A DNA stretch of 41,358 bases, from assembly GCA_963974595.1 (NCBI GenBank), contig CAXBDA010000029.1, forward strand, positions 1 to 41,358, read 5' to 3'. Numbering within the stretch: position 1 is the stretch's first letter; the number at the start of each line of letters is the position of its first letter. Position numbers and translations under genes: made by a program. Under the pieces are notes generated by a model. That model searched no databases and was not told the origin of the DNA. It worked only from the letters and a program-made list of their open reading frames with translations. The DNA is from PZPK01 sp963974595 (GTDB taxonomy: Bacteria > Pseudomonadota > Gammaproteobacteria > Pseudomonadales > Oleiphilaceae). Shown here piece by piece: positions 31,608 through 38,786 of the stretch.

Positions 31608-33839
31608 ATGCAAAAGAAATATTATGCACATTCAGGTGAGAAACATGATAAGTCTGATTGGCAGGCTTTAGATGACCACCTTGTGTCGGTAGGGCAGCTT
31701 GCTAAAGCAAATGGCGCTGTTTTTGGAGCAGAAGCTCTGGCAGATGTTGCAGGCTTGCTTCATGACTTGGGTAAATACACAGTAGCATTTCAGAATCGTC
31801 TAGAGGGTGGGCCAAGAGTTGATCATGCTACCGCTGGTGCAAAGGTTGCTTTAGAAAAATATGGCCGATTAGGCAGAGTGTTGAGCTATGTCGTAGCGGG
31901 TCATCATGCCGGTTTGGCTAATGGTTTAGATATAGGGGATGGTCGTTCAACTCTTGAATATCGGTTGAAAAAAGAAATTCCAGAACTAGATGCTGTGTGG
32001 AAGAATGAAATAGCACTTCCAGATTTGTTGACGTTTCCACAGTTTAAATCCAGAGAGCATCAACAAGGTTTTCAGACGGCTTTTTTAATTCGTATGATTT
32101 TTTCTTGCCTAGTAGATGCTGATTATTTAGATACGGAAAAGTTTTATAAGCAACTAAAGAATGATGATGTGAAGCGTGGGAATATATTTTCGATAGAGTT
32201 ACTAAAAAATACTTTTGAGGCCTACTTGGCTCACAGCATTTTTTGTAGAAAGCCAGATAGTGATATCAATGTTACACGAAGAAAAATTCTTGACTACGCA
32301 ATAGATCAATCAAGTTTGGAATCTGGGCTGTTTTCCATGACTGTCCCGACTGGTGGAGGAAAAACGTTTGCATCTATGGCATTTGCATTAAATCACGCGG
32401 AAGCTTATGACATGAGGCGCGTGATTTACGTTATTCCTTTCACAAGCATTATTGAACAGAACGCCAATGAATTCCGAAAAGCATTTTCAGTGTTGGGTGA
32501 TGAGATTGTTTTGGAGCACCATAGCGCATTTGACGACTCAAAATTTGATGTAAAGGATGCAACGAAAGATAAGTTGAAATTAGCGATGGAAAATTGGGAT
32601 GCACCTATTGTAATTACAACTGCAGTTCAGTTTTTTGAATCATTGTTTTCAGATAGAACTTCTCGGTGCAGGAAACTCCATAATATAGCTGGTAGTGTGA
32701 TTATTCTCGATGAGGCTCAAATGTTGCCTTTGAAGTTATTACGCCCAACTATGGTAGCTATTGAAGAGCTGGCACGAAATTACAAATGTTCTATTGTGCT
32801 TTGTACAGCCACTCAGCCTTCTCTATTAACTCCTGATTTTGAGAATGGCTTTGAAAGAGAAAAGGTGCGAGAGATAGCACCGAACCCAAATGATTTATAT
32901 AAAGCTTTGGATCGAACAACTGTGAGATATGTTGGGGAACTCACTGATCTTGAGTTAGTTGAAATGATTAATAGTCGTGAACAGATCTTAGTTATTGTGA
33001 ATTCTCGTCGACATGCGCGAGAGTTATTCAACATTGAAGGTATCGAAAGAAATGGGCTGTATCATCTGACGACACTAATGTGTGCTAAGCATCGTTCAGA
33101 AATACTAGATGAAATTAGGGAGAAACTGAAAGCGGGTGAGCAATGCAAAGTCATTGCGACATCCTTGATTGAGGCGGGGGTAGATATTAGCTTTCCCATG
33201 GTCATGCGAGCAGAAGCCGGATTGGATTCCATTGCACAAGCGGCTGGCCGTTGCAATCGAGAAGCGAAATGGTCAAAAGATGAAAGTGAGGTTTTAATAT
33301 TTAAATCGCCTGAGTGGAAGCCACCTTCTGATGTTGAGCAATTCGCAGCCAGTATGCGTCAAGTTTTGCGTCGACATGAATCTAGCTTATTGTCTCCCGC
33401 GGCTATGAAAGCTTATTTTAATGACGTTTATTGGCGTAAGGAAGATGAGTTAGATGCTAAATACTTACTAAAAATGCACAGCGAGCACTTTAAAGATTTG
33501 TCTTTTCCTTTTCAAAATATCGCTAAAGAGTATCGAATTATCGAGAGCATCATGCTGCCCATTATTTGCCAGTATGATGCAGTCGTGGAGAAGCTAGTTA
33601 AAAAGTTACGATTCTCTGAGTGCGTGGGAGATTTACATCGTGAATTACAGCCTTATTTGGTGCAAGTGCCACGGAATATTTTTGATATGCTCAAATACGA
33701 ACATGTTATTGAGGCTATTCAGTCGGAGCGTTTTGGGGATCAATTTATGCTCTTGATTAATCCAGATTTATATTGCAAATCAGCTGGTTTTAGTTGGAAT
33801 AATCCGCATTTCCTGAGAACTGAAAATTTATTTTGTTAG
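31608..33839 (+). CDS. cas3: CRISPR-associated helicase/nuclease Cas3 (type I-C)
   Basis: Recruited by Cascade to unwind and degrade target DNA. The 743 residues begin with an HD nuclease domain (about 1-220): LLHDLGKYT with H52/D53, H73 in VDHATAGA, H99/H100 and later DADY. The superfamily 2 helicase follows, with Walker A TVPTGGGKT (245-253), DEAQ (368-371), TAT (400-402, the SAT-type motif), EAGVDISFP and QAAGRCNRE (motif VI, about 544-552). A C-terminal accessory domain ends near 743. Gene order identifies subtype I-C. No strong ribosome binding site precedes the ATG. Its stop codon (33837-33839) lies inside the sequence targeted by the pseudo-spacer at 34112, so the next transcription unit begins right at its end. 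Confidence 0.97.
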   Translation: MQKKYYAHSGEKHDKSDWQALDDHLVSVGQLAKANGAVFGAEALADVAGLLHDLGKYTVAFQNRLEGGPRVDHATAGAKVALEKYGRLGRVLSYVVAGHHAGLANGLDIGDGRSTLEYRLKKEIPELDAVWKNEIALPDLLTFPQFKSREHQQGFQTAFLIRMIFSCLVDADYLDTEKFYKQLKNDDVKRGNIFSIELLKNTFEAYLAHSIFCRKPDSDINVTRRKILDYAIDQSSLESGLFSMTVPTGGGKTFASMAFALNHAEAYDMRRVIYVIPFTSIIEQNANEFRKAFSVLGDEIVLEHHSAFDDSKFDVKDATKDKLKLAMENWDAPIVITTAVQFFESLFSDRTSRCRKLHNIAGSVIILDEAQMLPLKLLRPTMVAIEELARNYKCSIVLCTATQPSLLTPDFENGFEREKVREIAPNPNDLYKALDRTTVRYVGELTDLELVEMINSREQILVIVNSRRHARELFNIEGIERNGLYHLTTLMCAKHRSEILDEIREKLKAGEQCKVIATSLIEAGVDISFPMVMRAEAGLDSIAQAAGRCNREAKWSKDESEVLIFKSPEWKPPSDVEQFAASMRQVLRRHESSLLSPAAMKAYFNDVYWRKEDELDAKYLLKMHSEHFKDLSFPFQNIAKEYRIIESIMLPIICQYDAVVEKLVKKLRFSECVGDLHRELQPYLVQVPRNIFDMLKYEHVIEAIQSERFGDQFMLLINPDLYCKSAGFSWNNPHFLRTENLFC

Positions 33840-33851
33840 AAATTATATGAT
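33821..33851 (+). promoter_or_regulatory. Candidate promoter between cas3 and cas5c
   Basis: TATGAT at 33846-33851 matches the -10 consensus at five of six positions. A weak -35-like TGAAAA (33821-33826) lies 19 bp upstream. A transcript would begin near 33858 and could cover the 49-codon ORF, the mini-CRISPR and cas5c-cas8c-cas7c. The -10 is inside the pseudo-spacer target. Confidence 0.5.
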
Positions 33852-33855
33852 AGAA
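33832..33855 (-). promoter_or_regulatory. Target site (protospacer and TTC PAM) of the cas-embedded pseudo-spacer
   Basis: Read on the minus strand: PAM TTC (33855-33853), then TATCA-T-ATAATTTC (33852-33839). The pseudo-spacer at 34112 reads TATCA-A-ATAATTTC, so 13 of its first 14 positions match and the only mismatch is position 6, which is flipped out of pairing in type I crRNA-target duplexes. Beyond position 14 only three of seven match. TTC is the known type I-C PAM. The seed covers the candidate -10 box completely. Partial pairing of this kind supports binding without cleavage. Confidence 0.8.
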
Positions 33856-33905
33856 GAATAAGCTGTGTTATTGTTCCTTCCAAGCTGGTTTGGGAGACTT
33901 GAGAA

Positions 33906-34055
33906 ATGCAAAATCGCTGTGTATGCCAGTTAGGGCAAGATAAAGAAGGAAAGATCTATTTTAAGTTTTTTGGATCTTTTTATTTATCGCCAAGAGTTAT
34001 TGCTTATTTAATCGGTGTGATGATCGGTATGGTAGGGGTAGCTTCGATGGTGTAG
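33906..34055 (+). CDS. 49-residue protein with C-terminal membrane segment, candidate CreT-type toxin
   Basis: A short ORF of 49 codons. Residues 1-30 are polar and basic (MQNRCVCQLGQDKEGKIYFK...), and 31-49 form one hydrophobic segment (VIAYLIGVMIGMVGVASMV) ending at the stop. GGGAG lies 9 nt before the ATG, a good ribosome binding site. It sits between a promoter-like sequence targeted by the pseudo-spacer and the mini-CRISPR itself, the position of creT in known CreTA modules, where the toxin gene is repressed by Cascade guided by CreA. Small single-helix proteins are often membrane toxins. No family match is recognised. It could instead be a chance ORF, with the promoter serving cas5c; in CreTA the toxin can also be an RNA. 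Confidence 0.5.
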   Translation: MQNRCVCQLGQDKEGKIYFKFFGSFYLSPRVIAYLIGVMIGMVGVASMV

Positions 34056-34079
34056 TGATTAAACCTAATAAACTAGTTT

Positions 34080-34160
34080 GTCGCTCCTCTTGCAGGGGTG
34101 TGGATTGAAACTATCAAATAATTTCGAGAAATATCGCTCCTCTTGTAGGGGCGTGGATTG
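34080..34160 (+). ncRNA. Two-repeat mini-CRISPR encoding a CreA/CreR-like guide RNA
   Basis: Pseudo-repeat 1 (34080-34111) differs from the array repeat at 4 of 32 positions (6, 11, 12, 20). Its hairpin is kept through G-U pairs, and its last 11 nt (TGGATTGAAAC, the expected 5' handle) are identical. The pseudo-spacer (34112-34132) has 21 nt instead of 33-37. Pseudo-repeat 2 (34133-34160) keeps the hairpin, sharing the altered loop TT with repeat 1, but its handle has diverged, as expected if only 3' processing of the guide is selected. Cas5c should process it into a short crRNA-like RNA that directs Cascade to 33832-33855. CreTA and CreR are the known precedents; in this I-C locus the assignment is inference from architecture and seed match. 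Confidence 0.8.
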
Positions 34161-34171
34161 GAGAAAAGAGC

Positions 34172-34852
34172 ATGGCTTATGGAATAAAACTGCATATTTG
34201 GGGTGAGTATGCTTGTTTTACGCGCCCTGAAATGAAAGTTGAGCGAGTATCTTACGATGTAATAACACCTTCTGCTGCCAGAGGAATATTGGAGGCGATA
34301 CATTGGAAACCTGCTATTCGCTGGGTAGTTGACGAGATTCAAGTTTTGAAGCCCATTCGGTTTGAGTCGGTAAGGCGTAATGAGGTTGCCAGTAAAATTT
34401 CTGCACGAAATGTCAGCACTGCGATGAAAAAAAAATCTACTGAGAATTTATTTATTTTAGTGGACGATGGAAAAGAGCGCCAACAGCGTGCAGCAACCAT
34501 TTTAAAAAATGTGTCTTATATCGTGAGTGCCCATTTTGAGTTGACTGAGAAGGCGAGTGCTGACGATAACGAAGGCAAACATCTAGATATTTTTAATCGG
34601 AGAACAAAAAAGGGGCAGTGTTTTCATCAGCCTTACATGGGGACACGGGAGTTTCCAGCCCATTTCTCTATTGTTGAAAATGATTCGTTGCCAGTTTCTA
34701 GCTTGGGCGAAGGTGAAGTGGATAAAGACTTAGGTTGGATGCTTCACGATATTGATTTTGAGAATAATAAAGAACCGCATTTTTATAGGGCGTTGATGAC
34801 AGGCGGAGTCATCAAAGTACCTCGCTTTGAATCACAGGAGGTGCTGTCGTGA
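34172..34852 (+). CDS. cas5c: Cas5c (Csd5), Cascade subunit and pre-crRNA endonuclease
   Basis: In type I-C, which lacks Cas6, Cas5c cuts the repeat RNA at the base of its hairpin and stays bound to the 5' handle in Cascade. The 226 residues match the family: MAYGIKLHIWGEYACFTRPE at the start, SYDVITPSAARGILEAIHW (about 27-45), RNEVASKIS, and a late GTREFPAHFS region (about 158-167). The ribosome binding site is GGAG at 34160-34163, directly fused to pseudo-repeat 2 and taking the place of its handle. Binding or cutting of that hairpin by Cas5c would affect its own translation. The stop overlaps the cas8c start as GTGA. Confidence 0.94.
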   Translation: MAYGIKLHIWGEYACFTRPEMKVERVSYDVITPSAARGILEAIHWKPAIRWVVDEIQVLKPIRFESVRRNEVASKISARNVSTAMKKKSTENLFILVDDGKERQQRAATILKNVSYIVSAHFELTEKASADDNEGKHLDIFNRRTKKGQCFHQPYMGTREFPAHFSIVENDSLPVSSLGEGEVDKDLGWMLHDIDFENNKEPHFYRALMTGGVIKVPRFESQEVLS

Positions 34853-36654
34853 TACTTACGGCATTGAACCAGTATTATGATCGTTTGGCTAGTGAAAATG
34901 ACCCTGATTCTGGGCGTCCTAAGGTTCCTGCGTATGGATTTAGTGAGCAAAAAATTGGCAGCGTACTACTTATTTCTCGTGAAGGTGAATTGCTGGATGT
35001 ATTTCCTTATGAAGATGCATCGGGCAAGAAAACCGTTCCCAAGCAGATGGCTGTCCCTCAGCCAGTGATACGCACTTCAGGGCCAAAATCTAATTTCCTT
35101 TGGGATAAATCAGCTTATGTTTTGGGTGTTCAATCTAACCCGGATAAAAAAACAGCAAAAGAACAGCCTTGGGTTGAATCAAATGAAACTTTTGAGGTAT
35201 TCAAACAGGCACATATAGAGTTGTTAGATAAAGTTGAAGATGACGGTCTTCAAGCGTTTTTGAAATTCCTTCGTACTTGGGACCCGAAACAGTTTGAGTT
35301 GTTGCCACGTCATTCAGAATTACTTGCATGGAATATAGTTTTTCAGTTTGAGTGTGATGATCGAAGATATTTACATGATCGAGAGTTATCAAAAGAAACT
35401 TGGTTGAAGCATCTGAGTGAAAGTAATGATGCAGTTTTAGGAACATGCCTTGTTTCTGGTAAGCGAGAGAAAATTGCTCGATTACACCCTGCCATCAAAG
35501 GTGTTTATGGTGGGCAAAGCTCTGGTGGCTCAATCGTTTCGTTCAATGCCGATTCCTACGAGTCTTATGGTAAGTCTCAAGGCAATAATGCGCCTGTTTC
35601 AGACCTATCGGCTTTTAAGTACACAACAGCCTTAAATTATTTGTTAAATAGAAATCATAGGCGGTGCTTTAGCGTGGGTGATGCCAGTACGGTTTTTTGG
35701 GCAGAGACTGATAACAAAGAGCAATGTGAATTCGCGGAGCAGCTTTTCATGCAAACAGTTAACCCTACTGATGATAGTGAAGCCGCTCAGATAAGGCCGT
35801 TAGTTGAGCAAGTTGCATCGGGGCGTGCTCTTAATTTGGTAGCTCCCAATATCGATCCAAAAACAAAGTTCTACATACTAGGTCTAGCGCCCAATGCTTC
35901 TCGACTTTCTATTCGATATTGGCTGGATACAACATTTGGTGAGTTGGGTGAAAATATCCATCAGCATTATACAGACTTATCGTTAAGCCCGCTGCCTTGG
36001 AAATCACCTCCTTCTATCTGGCAGCTCTTAGTGCAATTAGTACCATATAGATCAGGGAAAGCACCGAAGTCAGATGAAGTTCCCGCTCATTTGGCGGGAG
36101 AATTAATGCGTTCAATTATTACGGGAAGCGCCTATCCTCGATCAATATTAACGCAAATATTGTTGCGTATTCGTTCAGATGGACGAATAAGCGGTTTGAG
36201 AGTTGCCATGATGAAGGCAGTGTTAAGTAGGGATCAATTTAATAAAGAGGACGTGTCAATGAGTTTGGATGAGTATTCTGAAAATGAAGGATATCAACTT
36301 GGAAGGCTTTTTGCTGTGCTGGAAAAAATTCAGTCCATAGCAATACCAGGAGCAAATGCAACGATAGCTGACCGCTATTTTGGTTCTGCATCGACGGTGC
36401 CATATTCTGTTTTCCCGCGATTACTTTCAGGTAGTAAAAATCACCTGTCAAAGATAAGGAAGAAAAAACCGGGGCTTGCTATTCACTATGAAAAAGAACT
36501 CTCTTCAATTATTGACAAAATACCAACAGAGTACCCGAAGCACTTTTCAATTGATTCGCAGGGAAGGTTTGGAATTGGTTATTACCATCAGAGGGAATAC
36601 CAGTTCTCAAAGCCAAATACTGAAAACTCTAACAATAATGATCAAGCTAGTTAA
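34849..36654 (+). CDS. cas8c: Cas8c (Csd1), large subunit of type I-C Cascade
   Basis: The large Cascade subunit, needed for PAM recognition and R-loop formation; in type I-C an internal start within this gene can also make the small subunit Cas11c. The 601 residues are typical of Csd1. Recognisable parts are the N-terminal MILTALNQYYDRLA, a central ALNYLLNR...VFWAETD region and ...APNASRLSIRYWLDTTFGELG (about 343-363), characteristic of the family. The start is GTG, overlapping the cas5c stop, with a strong AGGAGG 4-5 nt upstream. In-frame ATGs in the last third (for example near 36207 or 36258) could start Cas11c, but I cannot choose one by eye. Confidence 0.95.
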   Translation: MILTALNQYYDRLASENDPDSGRPKVPAYGFSEQKIGSVLLISREGELLDVFPYEDASGKKTVPKQMAVPQPVIRTSGPKSNFLWDKSAYVLGVQSNPDKKTAKEQPWVESNETFEVFKQAHIELLDKVEDDGLQAFLKFLRTWDPKQFELLPRHSELLAWNIVFQFECDDRRYLHDRELSKETWLKHLSESNDAVLGTCLVSGKREKIARLHPAIKGVYGGQSSGGSIVSFNADSYESYGKSQGNNAPVSDLSAFKYTTALNYLLNRNHRRCFSVGDASTVFWAETDNKEQCEFAEQLFMQTVNPTDDSEAAQIRPLVEQVASGRALNLVAPNIDPKTKFYILGLAPNASRLSIRYWLDTTFGELGENIHQHYTDLSLSPLPWKSPPSIWQLLVQLVPYRSGKAPKSDEVPAHLAGELMRSIITGSAYPRSILTQILLRIRSDGRISGLRVAMMKAVLSRDQFNKEDVSMSLDEYSENEGYQLGRLFAVLEKIQSIAIPGANATIADRYFGSASTVPYSVFPRLLSGSKNHLSKIRKKKPGLAIHYEKELSSIIDKIPTEYPKHFSIDSQGRFGIGYYHQREYQFSKPNTENSNNNDQAS

Positions 36655-36666
36655 ACGGAGAAAATA

Positions 36667-37557
36667 ATGTCTATAGGAAATCGTTACGAATTTGTATACC
36701 TGTTCGATGTGACAAATGGAAACCCCAATGGGGATCCTGATGCAGGGAACTTGCCGCGTCTTGACCCAGAATCAAGTAAGGGCTTGGTTACAGATGTATG
36801 TTTAAAGAGGAAGATAAGGAATTTTATTGAGATATCCGAGCCGGAAACACAAGGGTGTGAGATTTACGTAAAAGAAAAATCAGTTCTCAATAACCAAAAT
36901 AAAAAAGCTTATGACGCTTTGGATATTAAACCCATTGATAAGAAATTACCTAAAGATATTGAAACGGCTAGAGCTGTTACTGACTGGATGTGTGCAAATT
37001 TCTTTGATGTACGCTCATTTGGCGCGGTTATGACTACAAATATTAATAGTGGGCAAGTGCGTGGGCCTGTGCAATTAACATTTGCAAAATCGGAAGACCC
37101 GATTGTACCACTAGAAATATCTATCACGCGTATGGCTGTGACTACTGAAAAGGAAGCTGAGGACCAGCAGGGTGATAACCGCACGATGGGGCGTAAACAT
37201 ATAATTCCTTACGGCCTATATCGTTGTCATGGATTTATTTCAGCAAAACTTGCTGAAAAAACGGGTTTTTCAGAAGATGATTTACAGAAGTTATGGGGAT
37301 CATTACGGATGATGTTTGAGCATGACAGGTCTGCAGCTCGTGGTGAAATGGTGGCTAGAAAGCTTGTGGTTTTTAAGCACAAAGATGCGCTAGGCAATAT
37401 GCCCGCCCACAAATTGTTTGAGCGAGTGACTATATCTCGTGTGAAGGGTGAAACAGGTTCCTCTGCAAGTGGATACGATGATTACCAAATAAATATAGAA
37501 ACGAATGGCTTGAACGAAAAAGGCGTAACCGTCGAGGAAATCATCGACGGCTTTTAA
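36667..37557 (+). CDS. cas7c: Cas7c (Csd2), backbone subunit of type I-C Cascade
   Basis: Forms the repeated backbone along the crRNA spacer. The 296 residues show the family start RYEFVYLFDVTNGNPNGDPD (6-25) with the GNPNGDP loop, DVRSFGAVM (about 114-122), GQVRGPVQLTFA (about 129-140), and a TMGRKHIIPYGLYRCHGFIS region (about 173-192). GGAG lies 8 nt before the ATG, and 12 bp separate it from cas8c. A palindrome and an unrelated toxin-antitoxin pair follow, splitting it from cas4-cas1-cas2. Confidence 0.96.
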   Translation: MSIGNRYEFVYLFDVTNGNPNGDPDAGNLPRLDPESSKGLVTDVCLKRKIRNFIEISEPETQGCEIYVKEKSVLNNQNKKAYDALDIKPIDKKLPKDIETARAVTDWMCANFFDVRSFGAVMTTNINSGQVRGPVQLTFAKSEDPIVPLEISITRMAVTTEKEAEDQQGDNRTMGRKHIIPYGLYRCHGFISAKLAEKTGFSEDDLQKLWGSLRMMFEHDRSAARGEMVARKLVVFKHKDALGNMPAHKLFERVTISRVKGETGSSASGYDDYQINIETNGLNEKGVTVEEIIDGF

Positions 37558-37578
37558 TTACGGCAAAATAGCCATATT

Positions 37579-37604
37579 TAAACCCATCGAATTCGATGGG
37601 TTTA
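37579..37604. promoter_or_regulatory. 26-bp perfect palindrome between cas7c and the toxin-antitoxin pair
   Basis: TAAACCCATCGAA and its exact complement meet at a GAATTC centre. As RNA it gives an 11-bp stem with an AAUU loop, followed only by a weak T-rich run, so it may end part of the cas transcripts. As DNA it may be the operator through which the toxin-antitoxin pair regulates itself; it ends ~20 bp before the toxin gene. Confidence 0.6.
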
Positions 37605-37625
37605 TACTAAAACAAGGATGTTTTT

Positions 37626-37913
37626 ATGAAATGTGTTTCAACCACATTTAGTGGCCATGCTTTACAGCGTATGTTCTCTAGAAATATTGAAATAGCAGAT
37701 GTAAAAAAGGTATTAGAAGATTACGAATTAATAGCAGAATACCCTGAAGATAGGCCCTACCCAAGTAGATTAATTCTTGGTTGGGTAAATATGAGGCCGC
37801 TACATGTAGTTGCCTCTCAAAATACTCAGGACTATGCTTGTTATATCATTACTGCCTATATTCCGAGCTTGGAATTATGGTTAGAGGACTTTAAAACTAG
37901 GAGGACGTTATGA
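37626..37913 (+). CDS. DUF4258 family protein, probable toxin of a type II toxin-antitoxin pair
   Basis: A 95-residue protein with the DUF4258 pattern: SGHALQRMFSRNIEIADVKK (9-28), YPEDRPYPSRLILGW (39-53), PLHVVAS (58-64) and ITAYIPSLELW (74-84). DUF4258 proteins are commonly paired with YgiT-type antitoxins and resemble small RelE/BrnT-like ribonucleases in size and pattern; direct activity is not proven here. AAGGATG lies ~6 nt before the ATG. Its stop overlaps the antitoxin ATG (ATGA). It is not part of the standard I-C operon, so it has been inserted between cas7c and cas4. Confidence 0.85.
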   Translation: MKCVSTTFSGHALQRMFSRNIEIADVKKVLEDYELIAEYPEDRPYPSRLILGWVNMRPLHVVASQNTQDYACYIITAYIPSLELWLEDFKTRRTL

Positions 37914-38134
37914 ACTGCGTAATTTGTAAAATGGGTGAAACCGCGGAAGGTCTAACGACCGTTAGCTTGACTCGTGGTGATTCGACTATTTTAGTTAAAC
38001 ATGTTCCTGCGGCTATTTGCCAAAATTGTGGAGAATATTACCTATCAGAAGAAGTCAGTGCACAAATTATGAAACTGTCTGAAAAAGCACTTCTGTCTAA
38101 AGCAGAAGTCGAAGTTATTCCTTACGCGGCTTAA
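37910..38134 (+). CDS. YgiT-type zinc-finger antitoxin (MqsA family N-terminal domain)
   Basis: A 74-residue protein with two CxxC pairs, MNCVICKMG (C3, C6) and ICQNCGEYY (C37, C40), the YgiT-type zinc site of MqsA-like antitoxins. A short helical tail follows, but the C-terminal helix-turn-helix of full MqsA is absent. It probably neutralises the upstream DUF4258 protein. Toxin-first order and the ATGA overlap are usual for this pair. DNA binding, if any, would need the complex. cas4 starts 16 bp after its stop, so expression of cas4-cas1-cas2 may be tied to this pair's promoter. Confidence 0.85.
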   Translation: MNCVICKMGETAEGLTTVSLTRGDSTILVKHVPAAICQNCGEYYLSEEVSAQIMKLSEKALLSKAEVEVIPYAA

Positions 38135-38150
38135 GTGAATTTAGATTGAT

Positions 38151-38786
38151 ATGGAAGCGTTAAAGTCCATCCCCTTATCAGCTTTGCAGCATTACGCTTA
38201 TTGCCCTCGCCAATGTGCATTGATACACAATGAACAGGTATGGGCAGATAATTGGCATACTGCAAAGGGCAATATCCTGCATGAACGTGTTGATAGGGGA
38301 GAACCTGAGACTCGTAAAGGTATTCGTTTCGAACGTAATGTTCATGTGAATGCGCCAAAATTACGTTTGGTTGGAAAGCTCGATTTGCTAGAAATAGAGT
38401 TAGTGACAGGTAAGCGCACCCCTGTTGAATATAAAAAAGGTAGTTCAAAACCAGATGATTGGGATCGAATTCAACTATGCGCACAGGTTTTGTGCCTTGA
38501 GGAAATGCTAGGCATTAAAATTGAAGAAGGTGCACTTTGGTATTGGCGTTCACGAAAACGTGAGCAAGTTGATATAAACGAAATTCTAAGAGCTAAAACA
38601 ATTGAGGTGATTGCTCAAGTTGCAGAATTATTTGATTCTTTAAACACGCCTAAAGCCGTGTATGGAAAACATTGCAATGCTTGTTCTTTGTTGGATGACT
38701 GCAACCCACGCTGGTCGAATCAAGATAAAAGTCGAGATTATATGGCTAATATTTTCAAGGATATTGATGAAAAAGCTCCAGAATAG
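38151..38786 (+). CDS. cas4: Cas4, adaptation-associated exonuclease
   Basis: Trims and selects new spacer precursors by PAM, working with Cas1-Cas2. The 211 residues carry a RecB-type nuclease core: H44, D78 (GKLDLLE), E93-Y94-K95 (VEYKKG) and Q108. Cysteines for an iron-sulfur cluster are at the N-terminus (YCPRQC, C18/C22) and the C-terminus (CNACSLLDDC, C175/C178/C184). No good ribosome binding site is visible before the ATG, which fits coupling to the antitoxin gene. The last 20 bp overlap cas1. Confidence 0.94.
   Translation: MEALKSIPLSALQHYAYCPRQCALIHNEQVWADNWHTAKGNILHERVDRGEPETRKGIRFERNVHVNAPKLRLVGKLDLLEIELVTGKRTPVEYKKGSSKPDDWDRIQLCAQVLCLEEMLGIKIEEGALWYWRSRKREQVDINEILRAKTIEVIAQVAELFDSLNTPKAVYGKHCNACSLLDDCNPRWSNQDKSRDYMANIFKDIDEKAPE

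Noticed and set aside
34080..34160. The mini-array as a mere decayed remnant of an old array
   Set aside because: The stem is preserved by wobble pairs, the handle of pseudo-repeat 1 is intact, and the spacer has a PAM-adjacent seed match 60-280 bp away; random decay would not give these together.
37626..38134. The DUF4258/YgiT pair as divergent cas subunits
   Set aside because: Both match known toxin-antitoxin families by motif, and the I-C set is complete without them.
38662..38766. N-terminal extension of the cas1 frame
   Set aside because: It overlaps cas4 in another frame and does not resemble Cas1; the ATG at 38767 gives the normal family start.
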